DNA of 64,000 nt from Prochlorococcus sp. AG-355-M18 (GCA_003280725.1 QCED01000001.1:61900-125899); one strand, 5' to 3'. Positions 45,018-56,541 are shown, counted from the first letter of the stretch. Translations and numbers: made by a program. Notes: a model not told the origin generated them from the sequence alone.

Positions 45018-46964
45018 TTGACCAATTTTGAGCCGAAAAAATCAAAGAATATTTGGACTATTAAAGATAGTATTTCGACTTACAACATAGACAAATGGGG
45101 GGATAAATACTTCTCTATAAATTCTAATGGAAATATATCAGTAAATAAAGACATAAAGTCTGAAAATAAGATTGATCTTTTCAAGCTTGTCAAAGAACTC
45201 AAAAGTAGAGAAATAAATCCTCCATTAATTATAAGATTTAACGATATCTTGAAAGATCGAATAAATGCACTACATGATGCTTTTTTAAAAGCAATAAAAA
45301 CCTACAAATATGAGAATATTTATCAAGGCGTTTTTCCTGTCAAATGTAATCAACAGAAAAATGTATTGGAAAAGATTATAGAGTTTGGTAGCCAATGGAA
45401 TTTTGGTTTAGAAGTGGGAAGTAAATCAGAACTACTAATTGGCCTTGCACTCCTTGAAAACCAAAATTCATTATTGATATGCAACGGATATAAAGATAAA
45501 AAATATATTGAGATTGCTACTTTGGCCAGAAAGCTCGGCAAAAATCCAATAATAGTTATTGAACAACGAGATGAGGTAAAAAGAATTATTCAAGCAGTTC
45601 AAGAGCTTAAAGCGACTCCACTGATAGGAATTAGGGCAAAGTTATCAAGTAAAAGTAGTGGTAGGTGGGGCAAATCTATCGGAGATAATTCCAAATTTGG
45701 ATTATCAATCCCAGAAATTATGTCGACAATAAAAGAACTTAAAGAAGCAAATCTTATAAACGAAATGAAATTGCTCCATTTTCATATAGGAAGTCAAATA
45801 AGTGATATTGCTGTGATCAAAGACGCATTGCAAGAAGCCAGTCAAATATATGTTGAACTATGCAAACTAGGAGCCCCAATGCAATATATCGACGTAGGGG
45901 GAGGATTAGGGATAGATTTTGATGGAACTAAAACCTCCTCCAATACCTCTACTAATTATTCTCTTCAAAATTATGCTAACGATGTAATTGCAACCATAAA
46001 AGATTCTTGTGAATTAAATAATATCAAGCATCCAACCATAATCTCAGAAAGTGGAAGAGCAATAATTAGTCATTGTTCAGTTTTAATTTTTAATGTATTA
46101 GGAACAAGCCATGTAAGCTCCAAACTAAAAATTAATAATAAAAAAAATCAATCATTAATCATTTCTAATCTACTTGAAACTTTCTATGAAATAAAAAAAC
46201 TTAAAAATAAAAAAATAAATTTATCTCAAATAATTGAACTTTGGAATGATGCAAAAAAGTTTAAAGAAGATTGCTTAGTTGCCTTTAGATTAGGATTTTT
46301 AAGTTTAGAAGAACGAGCTTATGCCGAAGAACTGACCTGGGCTTGCGCAAAAGAAATTTCTAATAACCTAAATAATAATGAAATCAATCACTCTGATTTA
46401 TCTGAAATTACAGAAACTCTTGCATCAACTTATTATGCAAATTTATCTATCTTTAAATCTATTCCCGATAGCTGGGCAATCAATCAGATTTTTCCAATAG
46501 TACCAATACATAGGCACTTAGAACAGCCCTTCTGCAAAGGCAACTTTGCAGATTTAACTTGTGATTCAGATGGGAAACTAAATAATTTTATTGATGATGG
46601 AAAAATAAAATCATTACTAAATTTACATAAACCAGAGCAAGATAAAGATTATCTAATTGGTATTTTTATGACTGGAGCCTATCAAGAAGCATTAGGAAAC
46701 ATGCATAATTTATTTGGCAACACAAACGTTGTTCATATAGATATAAATCAAGATAATTCATATAAGGTAAAAAATATTATTAAAGAAGACAGTAAATCTG
46801 AAATTTTACAATTATTGGATTACAGTTCAGCTTCTTTGGTTGAAACTATAAGAATTAATACTGAATCAGCAATTGATCAAAAAAAATTAACTATTGAAGA
46901 AGCAAGGAAATTAATTGATCAAATTGAAATCAGTCTCAGAAAAAGTAGTTATTTATCAGAATAA
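45018..46964 (+). CDS. speA: Biosynthetic arginine decarboxylase
   Basis: SpeA makes agmatine, the entry to polyamines. The 648-residue group IV PLP enzyme has the lysine in [24 protein letters not shown], the glycine-rich [15 protein letters not shown], a substrate block ISESGRAI and the C-terminal [19 protein letters not shown]. The start appears to be TTG at 45018, followed by [17 protein letters not shown]; no nearby in-frame ATG fits. Its last 16 bases overlap the 3' end of convergent alaS. Confidence 0.95.
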   Translation: MTNFEPKKSKNIWTIKDSISTYNIDKWGDKYFSINSNGNISVNKDIKSENKIDLFKLVKELKSREINPPLIIRFNDILKDRINALHDAFLKAIKTYKYENIYQGVFPVKCNQQKNVLEKIIEFGSQWNFGLEVGSKSELLIGLALLENQNSLLICNGYKDKKYIEIATLARKLGKNPIIVIEQRDEVKRIIQAVQELKATPLIGIRAKLSSKSSGRWGKSIGDNSKFGLSIPEIMSTIKELKEANLINEMKLLHFHIGSQISDIAVIKDALQEASQIYVELCKLGAPMQYIDVGGGLGIDFDGTKTSSNTSTNYSLQNYANDVIATIKDSCELNNIKHPTIISESGRAIISHCSVLIFNVLGTSHVSSKLKINNKKNQSLIISNLLETFYEIKKLKNKKINLSQIIELWNDAKKFKEDCLVAFRLGFLSLEERAYAEELTWACAKEISNNLNNNEINHSDLSEITETLASTYYANLSIFKSIPDSWAINQIFPIVPIHRHLEQPFCKGNFADLTCDSDGKLNNFIDDGKIKSLLNLHKPEQDKDYLIGIFMTGAYQEALGNMHNLFGNTNVVHIDINQDNSYKVKNIIKEDSKSEILQLLDYSSASLVETIRINTESAIDQKKLTIEEARKLIDQIEISLRKSSYLSE

Positions 46965-49609
46965 CTTTCTAATGTTTTTTGCAAATGATTTTTAGCATAA
47001 TTTAAAGCCTCACTTAACTTATTAATATCTTTAGCACCTGCTTGAGCAAAGTTAGGCTTACCTCCTCCACCTCCAGAACACATTCTTGCAATCTCATTAA
47101 TTAATTTACCTGCATGCAATCCTATTTTTAATGCATCATCACCTAAAGAAACTACAAATAACAACTTTCTGTTTTCTGGATTTGGTATTCCCCCAAGAAT
47201 CACTATTGCTTTACTTCCTAAATGAGAAGTTAAATAAAGCGCTGCAGATTGCAAAGAATTTCCATCTAAGCCATCAATCTGATTTACTAAAATTGAAAAA
47301 GAATTTACTATTTCTGCGGATGATTTTATAGAAGAGTATTTAAAATATGCAATTTCATCTTTCATTTTTTGTATCTCTTTATTCTTATTAATGAGCTCTG
47401 CTTGCAAATTATGAACCCTTTCAAAAAGTTGATTAGGATTTGCTTTTAACAAATCACTTAGTTGATTTACTAAAGCATTTCTATCACTGAAATAGTCTAA
47501 TGCTGATTGACCTGATAATGCTTCGATCCTTCTTACTCCGGCTGAGATTCCTTCCTCACTAATTATTTTGAAAGAACCTAATTCGGAAGTAGTTTTAACA
47601 TGTGTGCCACCACAAAGTTCCATTGAAACTCCTGGTACATTAACAACGCGCACTTCTTCATCATATTTTTCTCCAAACATGGCGACTGCACCCTTTTCAA
47701 GAGCCTCACTCTTAGACATATTTTTTATTTCTAGGGCATGATTTTCCAGAATCCAAGAGTTAACTAAAGTCTCAATCTTAGAAATTTGATCTTTAGAAAT
47801 AGGATTAGAGGAATTAAAATCAAATCGTAATTTATTAAAGGCTACTAATGAACCTTTTTGTCCGACACTTTCGTTAAGAACTGATTTAAGCGCAGATTGC
47901 AATAAATGAGTAGCTGTATGATTTGCAGCAGCCTTAGCTCTATTAGAGGGGTTAACGTTAGTCTTAACTTTTTGTCCAATAGTTAATATTCCTTTTTTTA
48001 TAGTTCCGTAATGTAAAAAAACATTTTTCTTTCGCATAACATTATCAACCATAACCTCTACATCTGTTGAAAATATCGTTCCAATATCACCAACTTGCCC
48101 GCCAGATTCTCCATAAAAAGTTGTCTGATCAAGAATAATTAAAACTTTCTGCCCCTCAGTTGCTTGCTTAACTAATGTTGAATCTAAGAATATACCCTTT
48201 ATTTCAGCTTCCGAAAGGAGTGAACTATAACCATTAAAAACAGTTTTTGTAAAAAGATCTATTTCTCGTTCTAATGATCCCTCTAATGTCAAATCAATAT
48301 TACTTGAAGCAGCTTTAGCTCTCTCTTTTTGTGCATTCATTTCTTCTTCAAAACCCTTTACATCTACACTGATACTATTTTCTTCTGCAATTTCTACAGT
48401 AAGTTCTAGAGGAAATCCATAAGTATCATAAAGTTCAAAAGCTTTAAAACCAGAAATTAATTTCTGCCCTGAAGAAATTAACTCATCTAACAATTTCTCT
48501 CCTCTTTCAAGAGTTTCCCTAAATCTTATTTCTTCAATTTTTATCTCATTCAAAATTAGATCATTATTATTTTTTAAATCAGGATAATTATTTTTCATTA
48601 AATTGATCCCGACAGTAGCAATATGAGGTAAAAATTCATTTGTTATACCTAATAATCTCCCATGTCTGATCATTCTTCTAATAAGCCTTCTTAATATATA
48701 TCCCCTACCAAGATTACTTGCTGCTACTCCATCAGAAATTAAATGAATAACAGCTCTTGTATGATCACCAATGATTTTTAAAGAAATTTTATTTTTATCA
48801 TCTGAAGAAAAATAATCAATATTTGCAATCTCACAAATTTTTTGAATGATAGGAAAAATTAAATCTGTCTCATAATTATTTTGCTTTTTTTGTAGTATTT
48901 GAGCCATCCTTTCAAGACCCATTCCTGTATCAATATTTTTAAATTTTAAATCTGTCAATTTTCCATTAGGATCACGATTATATTGCATAAAAACAAGATT
49001 ATAAAATTCAATAAATCGATCTCCATCTTCTAAATCAATATTCTGCAGACCCTTTTCAGGATGAAAATCATAATAAAGTTCTGAACAAGGTCCACATGGA
49101 CCTGTTTTACCAGATGACCAAAAATTATCTCCCTCACCTAGTTTCACTATCCTATCTGGATGAATACCAATTTCATCTCTCCAAATTTTTGCAGATTCTT
49201 CGTCTTCGTGAAAAACACTCACAATTATGTTTTCAGCAGAAAGTTGATAAATATTAGTAACTAATTCCCAAGCCCATTGAATAGCCTCTCGTTTAAAATA
49301 ATCTCCAAAAGAAAAATTACCAAGCATTTCAAAAAAAGTGTGGTGTCTAGCTGTAACTCCAACGTTTTCTATATCGTTTGTTCTGATGCATTTTTGGCTA
49401 GATGTAGCCCTTTTTGATGGTCTTTCTTTTAAACCTAAAAAAACTGGTTTAAAAGGTAGCATTCCAGCAATTGTGAGCATAACCGTAGGGTCATCTGGAA
49501 TCAAAGATGCACTTGGAATGATTTTATGTAATTTTTCACTATAAAATTTTAAAAAAGCATTTCTTATCTCATCTCCAGTAACTATTTTTTTAATTAGTTG
49601 AGATGTCAT
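46949..49609 (-). CDS. alaS: Alanyl-tRNA synthetase
   Basis: The 886-residue class II synthetase contains the aminoacylation domain ([20 protein letters not shown]; motif 2), the editing domain ([13 protein letters not shown] and MELCGGTHV zinc/editing site) and the C-terminal DHHA1 domain ending [14 protein letters not shown]. All domains are complete. It also charges tmRNA, whose G3-U pair is present in this window. Its 3' end overlaps speA by 16 bases. Confidence 0.97.
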   Translation of the reverse strand: MTSQLIKKIVTGDEIRNAFLKFYSEKLHKIIPSASLIPDDPTVMLTIAGMLPFKPVFLGLKERPSKRATSSQKCIRTNDIENVGVTARHHTFFEMLGNFSFGDYFKREAIQWAWELVTNIYQLSAENIIVSVFHEDEESAKIWRDEIGIHPDRIVKLGEGDNFWSSGKTGPCGPCSELYYDFHPEKGLQNIDLEDGDRFIEFYNLVFMQYNRDPNGKLTDLKFKNIDTGMGLERMAQILQKKQNNYETDLIFPIIQKICEIANIDYFSSDDKNKISLKIIGDHTRAVIHLISDGVAASNLGRGYILRRLIRRMIRHGRLLGITNEFLPHIATVGINLMKNNYPDLKNNNDLILNEIKIEEIRFRETLERGEKLLDELISSGQKLISGFKAFELYDTYGFPLELTVEIAEENSISVDVKGFEEEMNAQKERAKAASSNIDLTLEGSLEREIDLFTKTVFNGYSSLLSEAEIKGIFLDSTLVKQATEGQKVLIILDQTTFYGESGGQVGDIGTIFSTDVEVMVDNVMRKKNVFLHYGTIKKGILTIGQKVKTNVNPSNRAKAAANHTATHLLQSALKSVLNESVGQKGSLVAFNKLRFDFNSSNPISKDQISKIETLVNSWILENHALEIKNMSKSEALEKGAVAMFGEKYDEEVRVVNVPGVSMELCGGTHVKTTSELGSFKIISEEGISAGVRRIEALSGQSALDYFSDRNALVNQLSDLLKANPNQLFERVHNLQAELINKNKEIQKMKDEIAYFKYSSIKSSAEIVNSFSILVNQIDGLDGNSLQSAALYLTSHLGSKAIVILGGIPNPENRKLLFVVSLGDDALKIGLHAGKLINEIARMCSGGGGGKPNFAQAGAKDINKLSEALNYAKNHLQKTLESYSDK

Positions 49610-49728
49610 TTATCAAGAATAAGAAGATTAAAAATTAAAGAAAAGCGTAATTTCGGTTATTTCGCAAAAATAATCACGCGAATTTATATTCTATATAACT
49701 AAAGTTAATTTATAAAGTTAATTATTCT

Positions 49729-51504
49729 ATGATAGCCTCTGCTCAGACAAGTAATTCTAAATTGGCACAAACTAATAACAAGTTGACGGTTCAATCTCAA
49801 AACTTTGCTGATGATTCTTGTGCCATAAGATCTTTGGATTGGGATCGTAGTAGATTTGATATTGAATTTGGTTTAAGAAATGGAACTACTTACAATAGTT
49901 TTATTATTAAAGGCCAGAAACTAGCAATTATTGATACTAGTCACGCAAAGTTCGAAGAATTATGGTTTGAAGAATTACTGAAAAATGTAAATCCGCAAGA
50001 AGTTGATTATCTAATTACTAGCCATACAGAACCTGATCACTCTGGTTTAATAGGTAATCTTTTAGAATTAAACCAAAACATCACAGTAGTTGGATCAAAA
50101 TTAGCACTTAAATTTATTGAAGACCAAATACATATTCCCTTTAAACGTCTAGAAGTTAAAAGTGGAGAGTTTTTAAATCTCGGAACTAATCCTAATAGTG
50201 GTTTAGAACACAATATTGAATTTATAAGTGCACCAAATTTACATTGGCCAGATACCATATTTTCATATGATCACAGCACAAATGTTCTTTATACATGCGA
50301 TGCATTTGGACTCCATTATTGTTCTGACGAATTTTTTGATGCTGATCAAAAAGAAATATACGATGATTTCCGTTTTTATTACGATTGCCTTATGGGTCCA
50401 AACGCTAGAAGCGTTATGCAGGCAATTAAAAGAATAGATAAGCTACCTGAATTAAAAACAATAGCTGTTGGTCATGGGCCTTTGCTCCATAATCAGGTCA
50501 ATTTTTGGAAAGGAAAATATCTAGAATGGAGTAGTAATAAAAGCAAAGGTAATGATTTTGTGTCAGTCTGCTACATAAGCGACTATGGTTATTGTGATCG
50601 ACTAAGTCAAGCGATATCTCATGGAATAAGCAAAGCAGATGCTCAGGTCCAGTTAATTGATTTAAGATCTTCTGACCCGCAAGAATTAACAAGTTTAATT
50701 TCCGAATCAAAAGCAGTAGTCATTCCCACATGGCCAGTAGACTCAGATAATGAATTAAAAGAATCTCTCGGTACTTTATTTGCAGCACTAAAACCAAAAC
50801 AATTTACTGCGGTTTATGATGCATTTGGTGGAAATGATGAACCTATAGATTCTTTAGCAAATAAATTAAGAGAACTTGGTCAAAAAGAAGCTTTCTCTCC
50901 CTTAAGAGTTAAAAATATTCCAGATCCCATTGTTTATCAACAATTCGAAGAAGCTGGAACTGACTTGGGTCAATTGATCAATAAAAAGAAGAATATTGCC
51001 TCTATGAAGAGCCTTGATTCAAATTTAGATAAAGCGTTAGGAAGATTAAGTGGTGGATTATATGTAGTTACAGCGAGCCAAGGCGAAGGTTCTACATTTA
51101 GACAAAGTGCAATGGTCGCAAGTTGGATTAGTCAAGCAAGCTTTTCTCCACCAGGTATTACAGTTGCAGTAGCAAAAGATAGGGCTATTGAATCATATAT
51201 GCAAGTTGGGAAAGGTTTTGTTGTGAATATTCTGAGAGAAGATAACTATCAAAAAATGTTCAGACATTTTTTAAAAAGATTTGCCCCTGGAGCTGATAGA
51301 TTTGCAGATGTAGATGTAATTAGCAACATCGCTGAAGGAGGGCCAGTTCTTTCAGATTCGCTCGCCTTTTTAGATTGTAAAGTTAGTTCCAGGTTAGAGA
51401 CTCCAGACCATTGGATAATTTACGGAATTGTTGAAAATGGTAATGTTTCTGACTTATCATGCAAGACAGCAGTTCATCACAGAAAAGTTGCTAATCACTA
51501 TTAG
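49729..51504 (+). CDS. flv3: Flavodiiron protein Flv3 (canonical diiron ligands)
   Basis: The 591-residue class C flavodiiron protein has a metallo-beta-lactamase domain (about 30-270), a flavodoxin domain (about 280-420) and a flavin reductase domain (about 440-591). The ligand motif HTEPDH starts at His99 and is intact; CDAFGLHY and VGHGPLLHN supply the other metal residues. With its partner it reduces oxygen to water using photosynthetic electrons, protecting photosystem I. The intact site marks this one as the Flv3-like, not Flv1-like, subunit. flv1 follows 16 bases later. Confidence 0.9.
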   Translation: MIASAQTSNSKLAQTNNKLTVQSQNFADDSCAIRSLDWDRSRFDIEFGLRNGTTYNSFIIKGQKLAIIDTSHAKFEELWFEELLKNVNPQEVDYLITSHTEPDHSGLIGNLLELNQNITVVGSKLALKFIEDQIHIPFKRLEVKSGEFLNLGTNPNSGLEHNIEFISAPNLHWPDTIFSYDHSTNVLYTCDAFGLHYCSDEFFDADQKEIYDDFRFYYDCLMGPNARSVMQAIKRIDKLPELKTIAVGHGPLLHNQVNFWKGKYLEWSSNKSKGNDFVSVCYISDYGYCDRLSQAISHGISKADAQVQLIDLRSSDPQELTSLISESKAVVIPTWPVDSDNELKESLGTLFAALKPKQFTAVYDAFGGNDEPIDSLANKLRELGQKEAFSPLRVKNIPDPIVYQQFEEAGTDLGQLINKKKNIASMKSLDSNLDKALGRLSGGLYVVTASQGEGSTFRQSAMVASWISQASFSPPGITVAVAKDRAIESYMQVGKGFVVNILREDNYQKMFRHFLKRFAPGADRFADVDVISNIAEGGPVLSDSLAFLDCKVSSRLETPDHWIIYGIVENGNVSDLSCKTAVHHRKVANHY

Positions 51505-51520
51505 AAAATAAGTCTTTGAA

Positions 51521-53323
51521 ATGTCAGATATTAATATAGGTTTACTTGCAGAAAATCAAAATTTAACAGAATTCGATATTACGGAAAATTTTTCTTGTGT
51601 AAGATTCTTAGACCAAAATAAAGAAAGATTTGAACTTGAATTTAACCTTGAAAAAGGAACCTCTTTTAATACTTTTTTCATTAGAAGTCATCAGGAACTT
51701 TTTATTATTTATCCACCTGAGAAACAATATTTAGATTCGTTTAATAAAGTAATTTCTAGGTTTTGCGATCAATTCAATTTAGGTAAAATCAACTTCATTT
51801 CTGGACATATTAATCCCCAAATTATTGAAACTATCAAGAGTATAAGCACCCAATTTCAAAACACAACTATTACTTGCTCTAATCCAGGTTATAAACTTAT
51901 TAGCGAACTTTGGAATCAAAGAAATCCTTCCTTAGAAAACTTTATTGAAATTCAATTACCTGAAATAAACATAATCAAAAAAGAACTTAATTTAGAATTA
52001 GATAACATTTCACTAGAGTTAATTCCTATTCCAACAGCACGTTGGCCTGGTGGCCTGATAATTTATGAACGTAATCAAGAAATAATTCTTAGTGAAAAAA
52101 TTTTCTCTGCACATATTGCATCTAAATATTGGTCTGAAACAAATCGAGTTAGTACAGAAATTGATAGGAAACATTTTTATGATTGCTTGATGGCACCAAT
52201 GTCTAATCAAGTAGTATCAATAACTGAAAAAATTGCCGATTATGACATTAAAACTATTGCACCATTACATGGTCCCGCGATCGAGTATAGCTTAAAAAGC
52301 TTTTTAAATGACTATATTAGATGGGGAGAGAATCTCTCAACCAATAATCATAAGATCGCCCTGATATATGCAAGTGCATATGGAAACACAGCTTCAATAG
52401 GCGATGCATTGGCAAAAGGGATAAATAGAACCTCCGTAGAAGTTGAAAGTATTAATTGTGAATTTACACCTAATGATGTACTTGTAAAATCCATCCAAAA
52501 TGCTGATGGATATTTAATAGGCTCTCCCACATTGGGTGGTCACGCCCCAACTCCAATAGTCAGTGCACTAGGAACATTGTTAGCAGAGGGCAATAGAGAT
52601 AAGCCAGTAGGAATTTTTGGAAGTTTTGGCTGGAGCGGCGAAGCTATAGATTTACTTGAAACAAAATTAAAAGACGGTGGTTTTAAGTTTAGTTTTGACC
52701 CTATTAGGATTAAATTTAGTCCCAATAAACCAAAGATCAAAGAGTTAGAAGAAATAGGAACTCACTTTGGAAGAAAAATTATAAAAAAAGCAAAGAAAAA
52801 ACCCAGAAAATCAGATACTGGAATGATTACAAGCAAAACGGATCCAAAGCTGCAAGCTCTTGGAAGAGTAATTGGTTCACTTTGTGTCCTGACAGCCTCT
52901 AAAGGCAAAGATGAGAATAATATCAAAGGAGCCATGCTTGCATCATGGGTTAGTCAAGCAAGTTTTTCTCCGCCTGGGTTAAGTATTGCAGTAGCAAAAG
53001 ACAGATCGGTAGAGTCTCTTCTACAAATAGGAGATTCATTCGCATTAAATATTCTTAGTGAAAAAGATTTTAAAGAACCTTTGAAAAGATTCACAAAGCC
53101 CTTTGCACCTGGAGAAGATAGATTTGAAGGAATGAATATTGAATTAACTCCTAATGAACAGATAATCATCCCTGAAGCGCTCGCATGGTTAGATGCTTCT
53201 GTAAAAGAGAGAATGGAATGTGGAGATCATTGGGTAATTTACGCCGAAGTACTACACGGTAATATACTAAAATCCGATAGTCTAACCGCAGTTCATCACC
53301 GCAAAACAGGCGCTAACTATTAA
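51521..53323 (+). CDS. flv1: Flavodiiron protein Flv1 (non-canonical diiron site)
   Basis: The 600-residue paralogue has the same three-domain order: metallo-beta-lactamase, flavodoxin (ALIYASAYGNTASIGDALAKG, near 285) and flavin reductase (from about 440). Where Flv3 has HTEPDH this protein has HINPQI (His96), and the other ligand positions also differ (SEKIFSAHIA, LHGPAIEY). That loss of ligands defines the Flv1/Flv2-like half of the heterodimer. The C-terminal third closely follows flv3, indicating an old tandem duplication. Confidence 0.9.
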   Translation: MSDINIGLLAENQNLTEFDITENFSCVRFLDQNKERFELEFNLEKGTSFNTFFIRSHQELFIIYPPEKQYLDSFNKVISRFCDQFNLGKINFISGHINPQIIETIKSISTQFQNTTITCSNPGYKLISELWNQRNPSLENFIEIQLPEINIIKKELNLELDNISLELIPIPTARWPGGLIIYERNQEIILSEKIFSAHIASKYWSETNRVSTEIDRKHFYDCLMAPMSNQVVSITEKIADYDIKTIAPLHGPAIEYSLKSFLNDYIRWGENLSTNNHKIALIYASAYGNTASIGDALAKGINRTSVEVESINCEFTPNDVLVKSIQNADGYLIGSPTLGGHAPTPIVSALGTLLAEGNRDKPVGIFGSFGWSGEAIDLLETKLKDGGFKFSFDPIRIKFSPNKPKIKELEEIGTHFGRKIIKKAKKKPRKSDTGMITSKTDPKLQALGRVIGSLCVLTASKGKDENNIKGAMLASWVSQASFSPPGLSIAVAKDRSVESLLQIGDSFALNILSEKDFKEPLKRFTKPFAPGEDRFEGMNIELTPNEQIIIPEALAWLDASVKERMECGDHWVIYAEVLHGNILKSDSLTAVHHRKTGANY

Positions 53324-53340
53324 ATTTATTTATCTAATTT

Positions 53341-53865
53341 ATGACTGAAACAAAAGATCTAATAATCATTACGGCTAGTTGTGGCAAAAATCTAGAACTT
53401 TCTGAAAAATTTCTTGAAAAAAGTAATGAACTTAAAATAAGTTCTGAAATTTTAGATCTTACCACTCTTGATATTCCTTTATTTAATCCAAGAATTCACA
53501 GCAAAGAAAATATTCCAAATGAAATAAAAGAATTAAAAAAAAAGCTTTTCAAGATTGAAAGATGGGTGATTTGTGCGCCTGAATATAATGGATCAATACC
53601 TCCGATTCTCTCCAACTTCATAGCATGGCTTTCTATTTCAGGAGATGACTTTAGAAATTTATTTAATGGTCAACCGATTGCAATAGCAACATTTTCTGGT
53701 GGCATAGGATTAGAGCTGCTGACCTCATTACGCATTCAATTAGTGCATTTAGGAAGTCAAGTATTAGGGAGACAACTTTTGTCCTCATACAGTAAACCTA
53801 TAGATACAAAAACTATTGAAGATATTATTCAAAGACTTTTACAAATGAAAAAATTAAAAACATAA
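53341..53865 (+). CDS. NADPH-dependent FMN reductase-like flavoprotein
   Basis: This 174-residue protein has the flavodoxin-like fold of NADPH:FMN reductases: IIITASCGKNLELSEKFLE at the FMN loop, CAPEYNGSIPPILSNFIAWLS (the PEYNGS motif) and IATFSGGIGLELLTSLR. It lies 17 bases after flv1 on the same strand, so it is probably in the flv3-flv1 transcript. It could reduce free flavin or a quinone; electron donation to the Flv pair is only a guess from position. Confidence 0.85.
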   Translation: MTETKDLIIITASCGKNLELSEKFLEKSNELKISSEILDLTTLDIPLFNPRIHSKENIPNEIKELKKKLFKIERWVICAPEYNGSIPPILSNFIAWLSISGDDFRNLFNGQPIAIATFSGGIGLELLTSLRIQLVHLGSQVLGRQLLSSYSKPIDTKTIEDIIQRLLQMKKLKT

Positions 53866-53876
53866 ACTTTAAAAAA

Positions 53877-55670
53877 TTATAAATTTATTTCATTCCATAC
53901 TTTTAATATTTCTTTAGCCATTGGAAGTGCATGCACAGAACCGCCACCAGGAGTATTTTGTGCAAAAGCAACTATAAGTAACTCACTTTTCTCAGAAGGA
54001 GAAAAGCAAACAAACCAGGCATGATCTAGGCCACCTTCTCCATCTTCAGCAGTTCCAGTTTTGCCTGACACTGGAGGCAAATTTGAGACTCCATAATTAA
54101 TTGATACTCCAGTGCCAGACTCTACTACTTTCCTCAGACCGCTTTTGACTAATTGAATATTCTTAGGATTAATATCGATTTTAATACGTTTTTTATCTGA
54201 AAGATTTTCGTTATCTTTTTTAGTTAAATGGGGGGTGACTAGATAACCTCCATTAGCGATCGCAGCATATGCTCTAGCTATTTGAATAGGAGTAACTTGA
54301 ACAACAAATTGTCCAATAGACATACTCGCAATATCTTCTGGAACCCAAGGAGTTTTACCTGGCTCACCCCACCCTCTACCTTCTTTGGCCCATTCACTAC
54401 TAGCAACTAATCCTATATTTTCTTGTTCAGAAATTTCAATTCCTGATAAAGAATTAAAACCAAGTTTTTTGGAGACCTCATATATTTCATCAACTCCTAC
54501 ACCATATCCCACTTGATAAAAAAATGTATTACTAGAGACTCTTAAAGCATCTTCATAACCTATCACTCCAAAACCCAAATCATTGTGTTCACGAAAACAT
54601 TGACTACCATAAGTTATACACGCTTTCGTATCTAGCAAAGTATCTCTAGGGAATTTCCCACTTTCTAAGCCAGCTAAAGCCGTTACAATTTTCCAAACAC
54701 TTCCAGGATCATAAGCATTTAATGCCCTATTAAAAAGGGGCTTTTCGGGAGAATTAAATATCTTATTATATTCTTTTTCAGGTTTAAAATCCTTTGAAAA
54801 AAAATTCAAATCAAAAGTAGGCTTACTTGCCAAGGCTCTTATTGCACCATTTCTTGGATCCATTACTATTATCGCGCCAGCTTTTTTATCTTGAAGAACT
54901 TTCTCAGCGACTAATTGCAAATTCATATCAATTGTCAATTCAATATCATTACCTTGTATTGAGGGTTTTATACCCAATGATCTTTGAAATTTACCTAAAG
55001 AATTTACTTCCACCATTTCTCCACCCCACTCACCTCTTATAAAATCTTCGTAAACATATTCAATTCCAGTTCTCCCTATTAAGTCATTTAATTTGTAACC
55101 CTTCTTAGATAAAAACTTAAATTCTGATTCAGTAATTGGTTGAGTATAACCAATTACATGAGCAGCAACTGATTTATAAGGATAATTTCTAATTAATTTC
55201 GTCGCTATTTCAAAGCTAGATAAATTATCTTCATTTTCCTTAAATTTTATTAATTGATCTACATTTAAATCATCAAGAATAGTTACTAAAAGTTTTTGAT
55301 TTTTTAAACCATCAAAGTATTTTTTTTGTATTGCAATGGTATCAATATTTAGCAAATCAGAAATTCTTAGTTTATGTTTTTCCCAATTGTTTTTATTGAT
55401 AGATTGAGGCTTTATTATCAAAGAATATTTAACTCTACTATCAGCTAAAACATAACCATTTTTATCCAGTATTCTACCCCGTATTGGTTGCGAGCTAATA
55501 AGCCTAATCCTGTTCTCATCCGACATTTTCTTAAAAGATTCATAATTAAAAAGTTGTAAAAAGATTAACCGTAATACAATCAATAAAAACGAAATTGAAG
55601 AAAAAATGATTAGTACTACTGACTTTCTCTTAGATGTAATAAGTTTTTTATTAGGACTAGTTTTTTTCAA
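53877..55670 (-). CDS. mrdA: Penicillin-binding protein 2 (class B transpeptidase)
   Basis: PBP2 cross-links peptidoglycan in wall elongation. The 597-residue protein has a short cytoplasmic N-terminus, one membrane helix (VVLIIFSSISFLLIVLRLIFLQLF), the pedestal domain (RGRILDKNGYVLADS) and the transpeptidase with YDPGSVWK (catalytic Ser, Lys), VSSNTFFYQ and SGKTGTAED. Length and IGRTGIEYVYEDFIRGE favour MrdA over FtsI. No rodA is adjacent. It faces the flavin reductase with an 11-base gap. Confidence 0.92.
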   Translation of the reverse strand: MKKTSPNKKLITSKRKSVVLIIFSSISFLLIVLRLIFLQLFNYESFKKMSDENRIRLISSQPIRGRILDKNGYVLADSRVKYSLIIKPQSINKNNWEKHKLRISDLLNIDTIAIQKKYFDGLKNQKLLVTILDDLNVDQLIKFKENEDNLSSFEIATKLIRNYPYKSVAAHVIGYTQPITESEFKFLSKKGYKLNDLIGRTGIEYVYEDFIRGEWGGEMVEVNSLGKFQRSLGIKPSIQGNDIELTIDMNLQLVAEKVLQDKKAGAIIVMDPRNGAIRALASKPTFDLNFFSKDFKPEKEYNKIFNSPEKPLFNRALNAYDPGSVWKIVTALAGLESGKFPRDTLLDTKACITYGSQCFREHNDLGFGVIGYEDALRVSSNTFFYQVGYGVGVDEIYEVSKKLGFNSLSGIEISEQENIGLVASSEWAKEGRGWGEPGKTPWVPEDIASMSIGQFVVQVTPIQIARAYAAIANGGYLVTPHLTKKDNENLSDKKRIKIDINPKNIQLVKSGLRKVVESGTGVSINYGVSNLPPVSGKTGTAEDGEGGLDHAWFVCFSPSEKSELLIVAFAQNTPGGGSVHALPMAKEILKVWNEINL

Positions 55671-55681
55671 AGATGTAAAAT

Positions 55682-55825
55682 TTATTTAAATGTTATTTTT
55701 TCCAACAAATGAATCGTTGTTTTTATTTCCTTAAGTCTAGTGATTAAATTTTTGTAATCATTATTTTCAATATTAAGATTATTTTCGTCACTTTGAAAAT
55801 AATCTGGAGTTAAATTTTCGGGCAT
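55682..55825 (-). CDS. Small acidic-to-basic protein of unknown function (47 residues)
   Basis: Read from ATG 55825 to TAA 55682-55684, 11 bases upstream of mrdA on the same strand. The first half is acidic (MPENLTPDYFQSDENNLNIE), the second helical and basic (NLITRLKEIKTTIHLLEKIT), resembling a short coiled coil. The close spacing with mrdA and the clean codon pattern favour a real gene. I recognise no family. Confidence 0.5.
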   Translation of the reverse strand: MPENLTPDYFQSDENNLNIENNDYKNLITRLKEIKTTIHLLEKITFK

Positions 55826-55932
55826 AAAATTAAACTTAGTAATGTCATTATTATATTTAATAGAATCTTAAATAAAAATCAATTTTTTCAAAATAATATT
55901 TAAGTCTGATAAAGAGTAATTTTCCTGAAATA

Positions 55933-56541
55933 CTAATTTAATTGATCTATATTTTGTTCAAAATAGGGATTACAACTATTCTTTGATATACCTAAAGACC
56001 ATCCGATAAATGAAGAAATTAATATCGTCACGATTAATGGCAAAATTGCTTGTTGCGTATTTTCAAGGCTAAACCATTCCCTCCAGCTACTAAAAAACCT
56101 TTCTCTTTGATATTTTCTTTTTTCATTATCTAATAATCTCGCTTTTTTAGCGAAAGATTTTTTTACCCATTTTTCAAAAGGAATCTTCTTTATAATCGCC
56201 ATTTTTCTCTCAACTTCTAATAGCTGTCCGGGACTAAGATAAGGATGAAATGTACTTATCAATTCAAGAGTTTTTAAAAACATCTCAACAGTTGCATCTT
56301 TTATAAGTTTTTGCTCATGAGTTAAATCAACCCACTCTACTTCTGGGTAAAAACGATTCCTATTAGCTTGAATTTGATCCTCTGACATTTGACCTGGTTC
56401 TCTAAGCCATCTATTGGTATTTTCGTCAAACCTACGCCAATACAAAAAAGGATTGATGAAGATTGTTTTACCGGATACCTTAACGACATCTTGCTGAAGA
56501 TGATTTGTTATCTTCCTTTCAGGATTTTTCGATTTTATCAA
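55933..56541 (-). CDS. Unknown protein with C-terminal membrane anchor
   Basis: The 202-residue protein is soluble and charged up to about 165, then has one hydrophobic helix (AILPLIVTILISSFIGWSLGI) and a short tail. The body has WRRFDENTNRWLREPGQMSEDQIQANRNRF, which looks like a conserved core, and a basic helical stretch KKARLLDNEKRKYQRERFFSSWREWF before the helix. Topology is probably N-in tail-anchored. It belongs to no family that I can name; conserved cyanobacterial proteins of this build exist. Confidence 0.7.
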   Translation of the reverse strand: MIKSKNPERKITNHLQQDVVKVSGKTIFINPFLYWRRFDENTNRWLREPGQMSEDQIQANRNRFYPEVEWVDLTHEQKLIKDATVEMFLKTLELISTFHPYLSPGQLLEVERKMAIIKKIPFEKWVKKSFAKKARLLDNEKRKYQRERFFSSWREWFSLENTQQAILPLIVTILISSFIGWSLGISKNSCNPYFEQNIDQLN

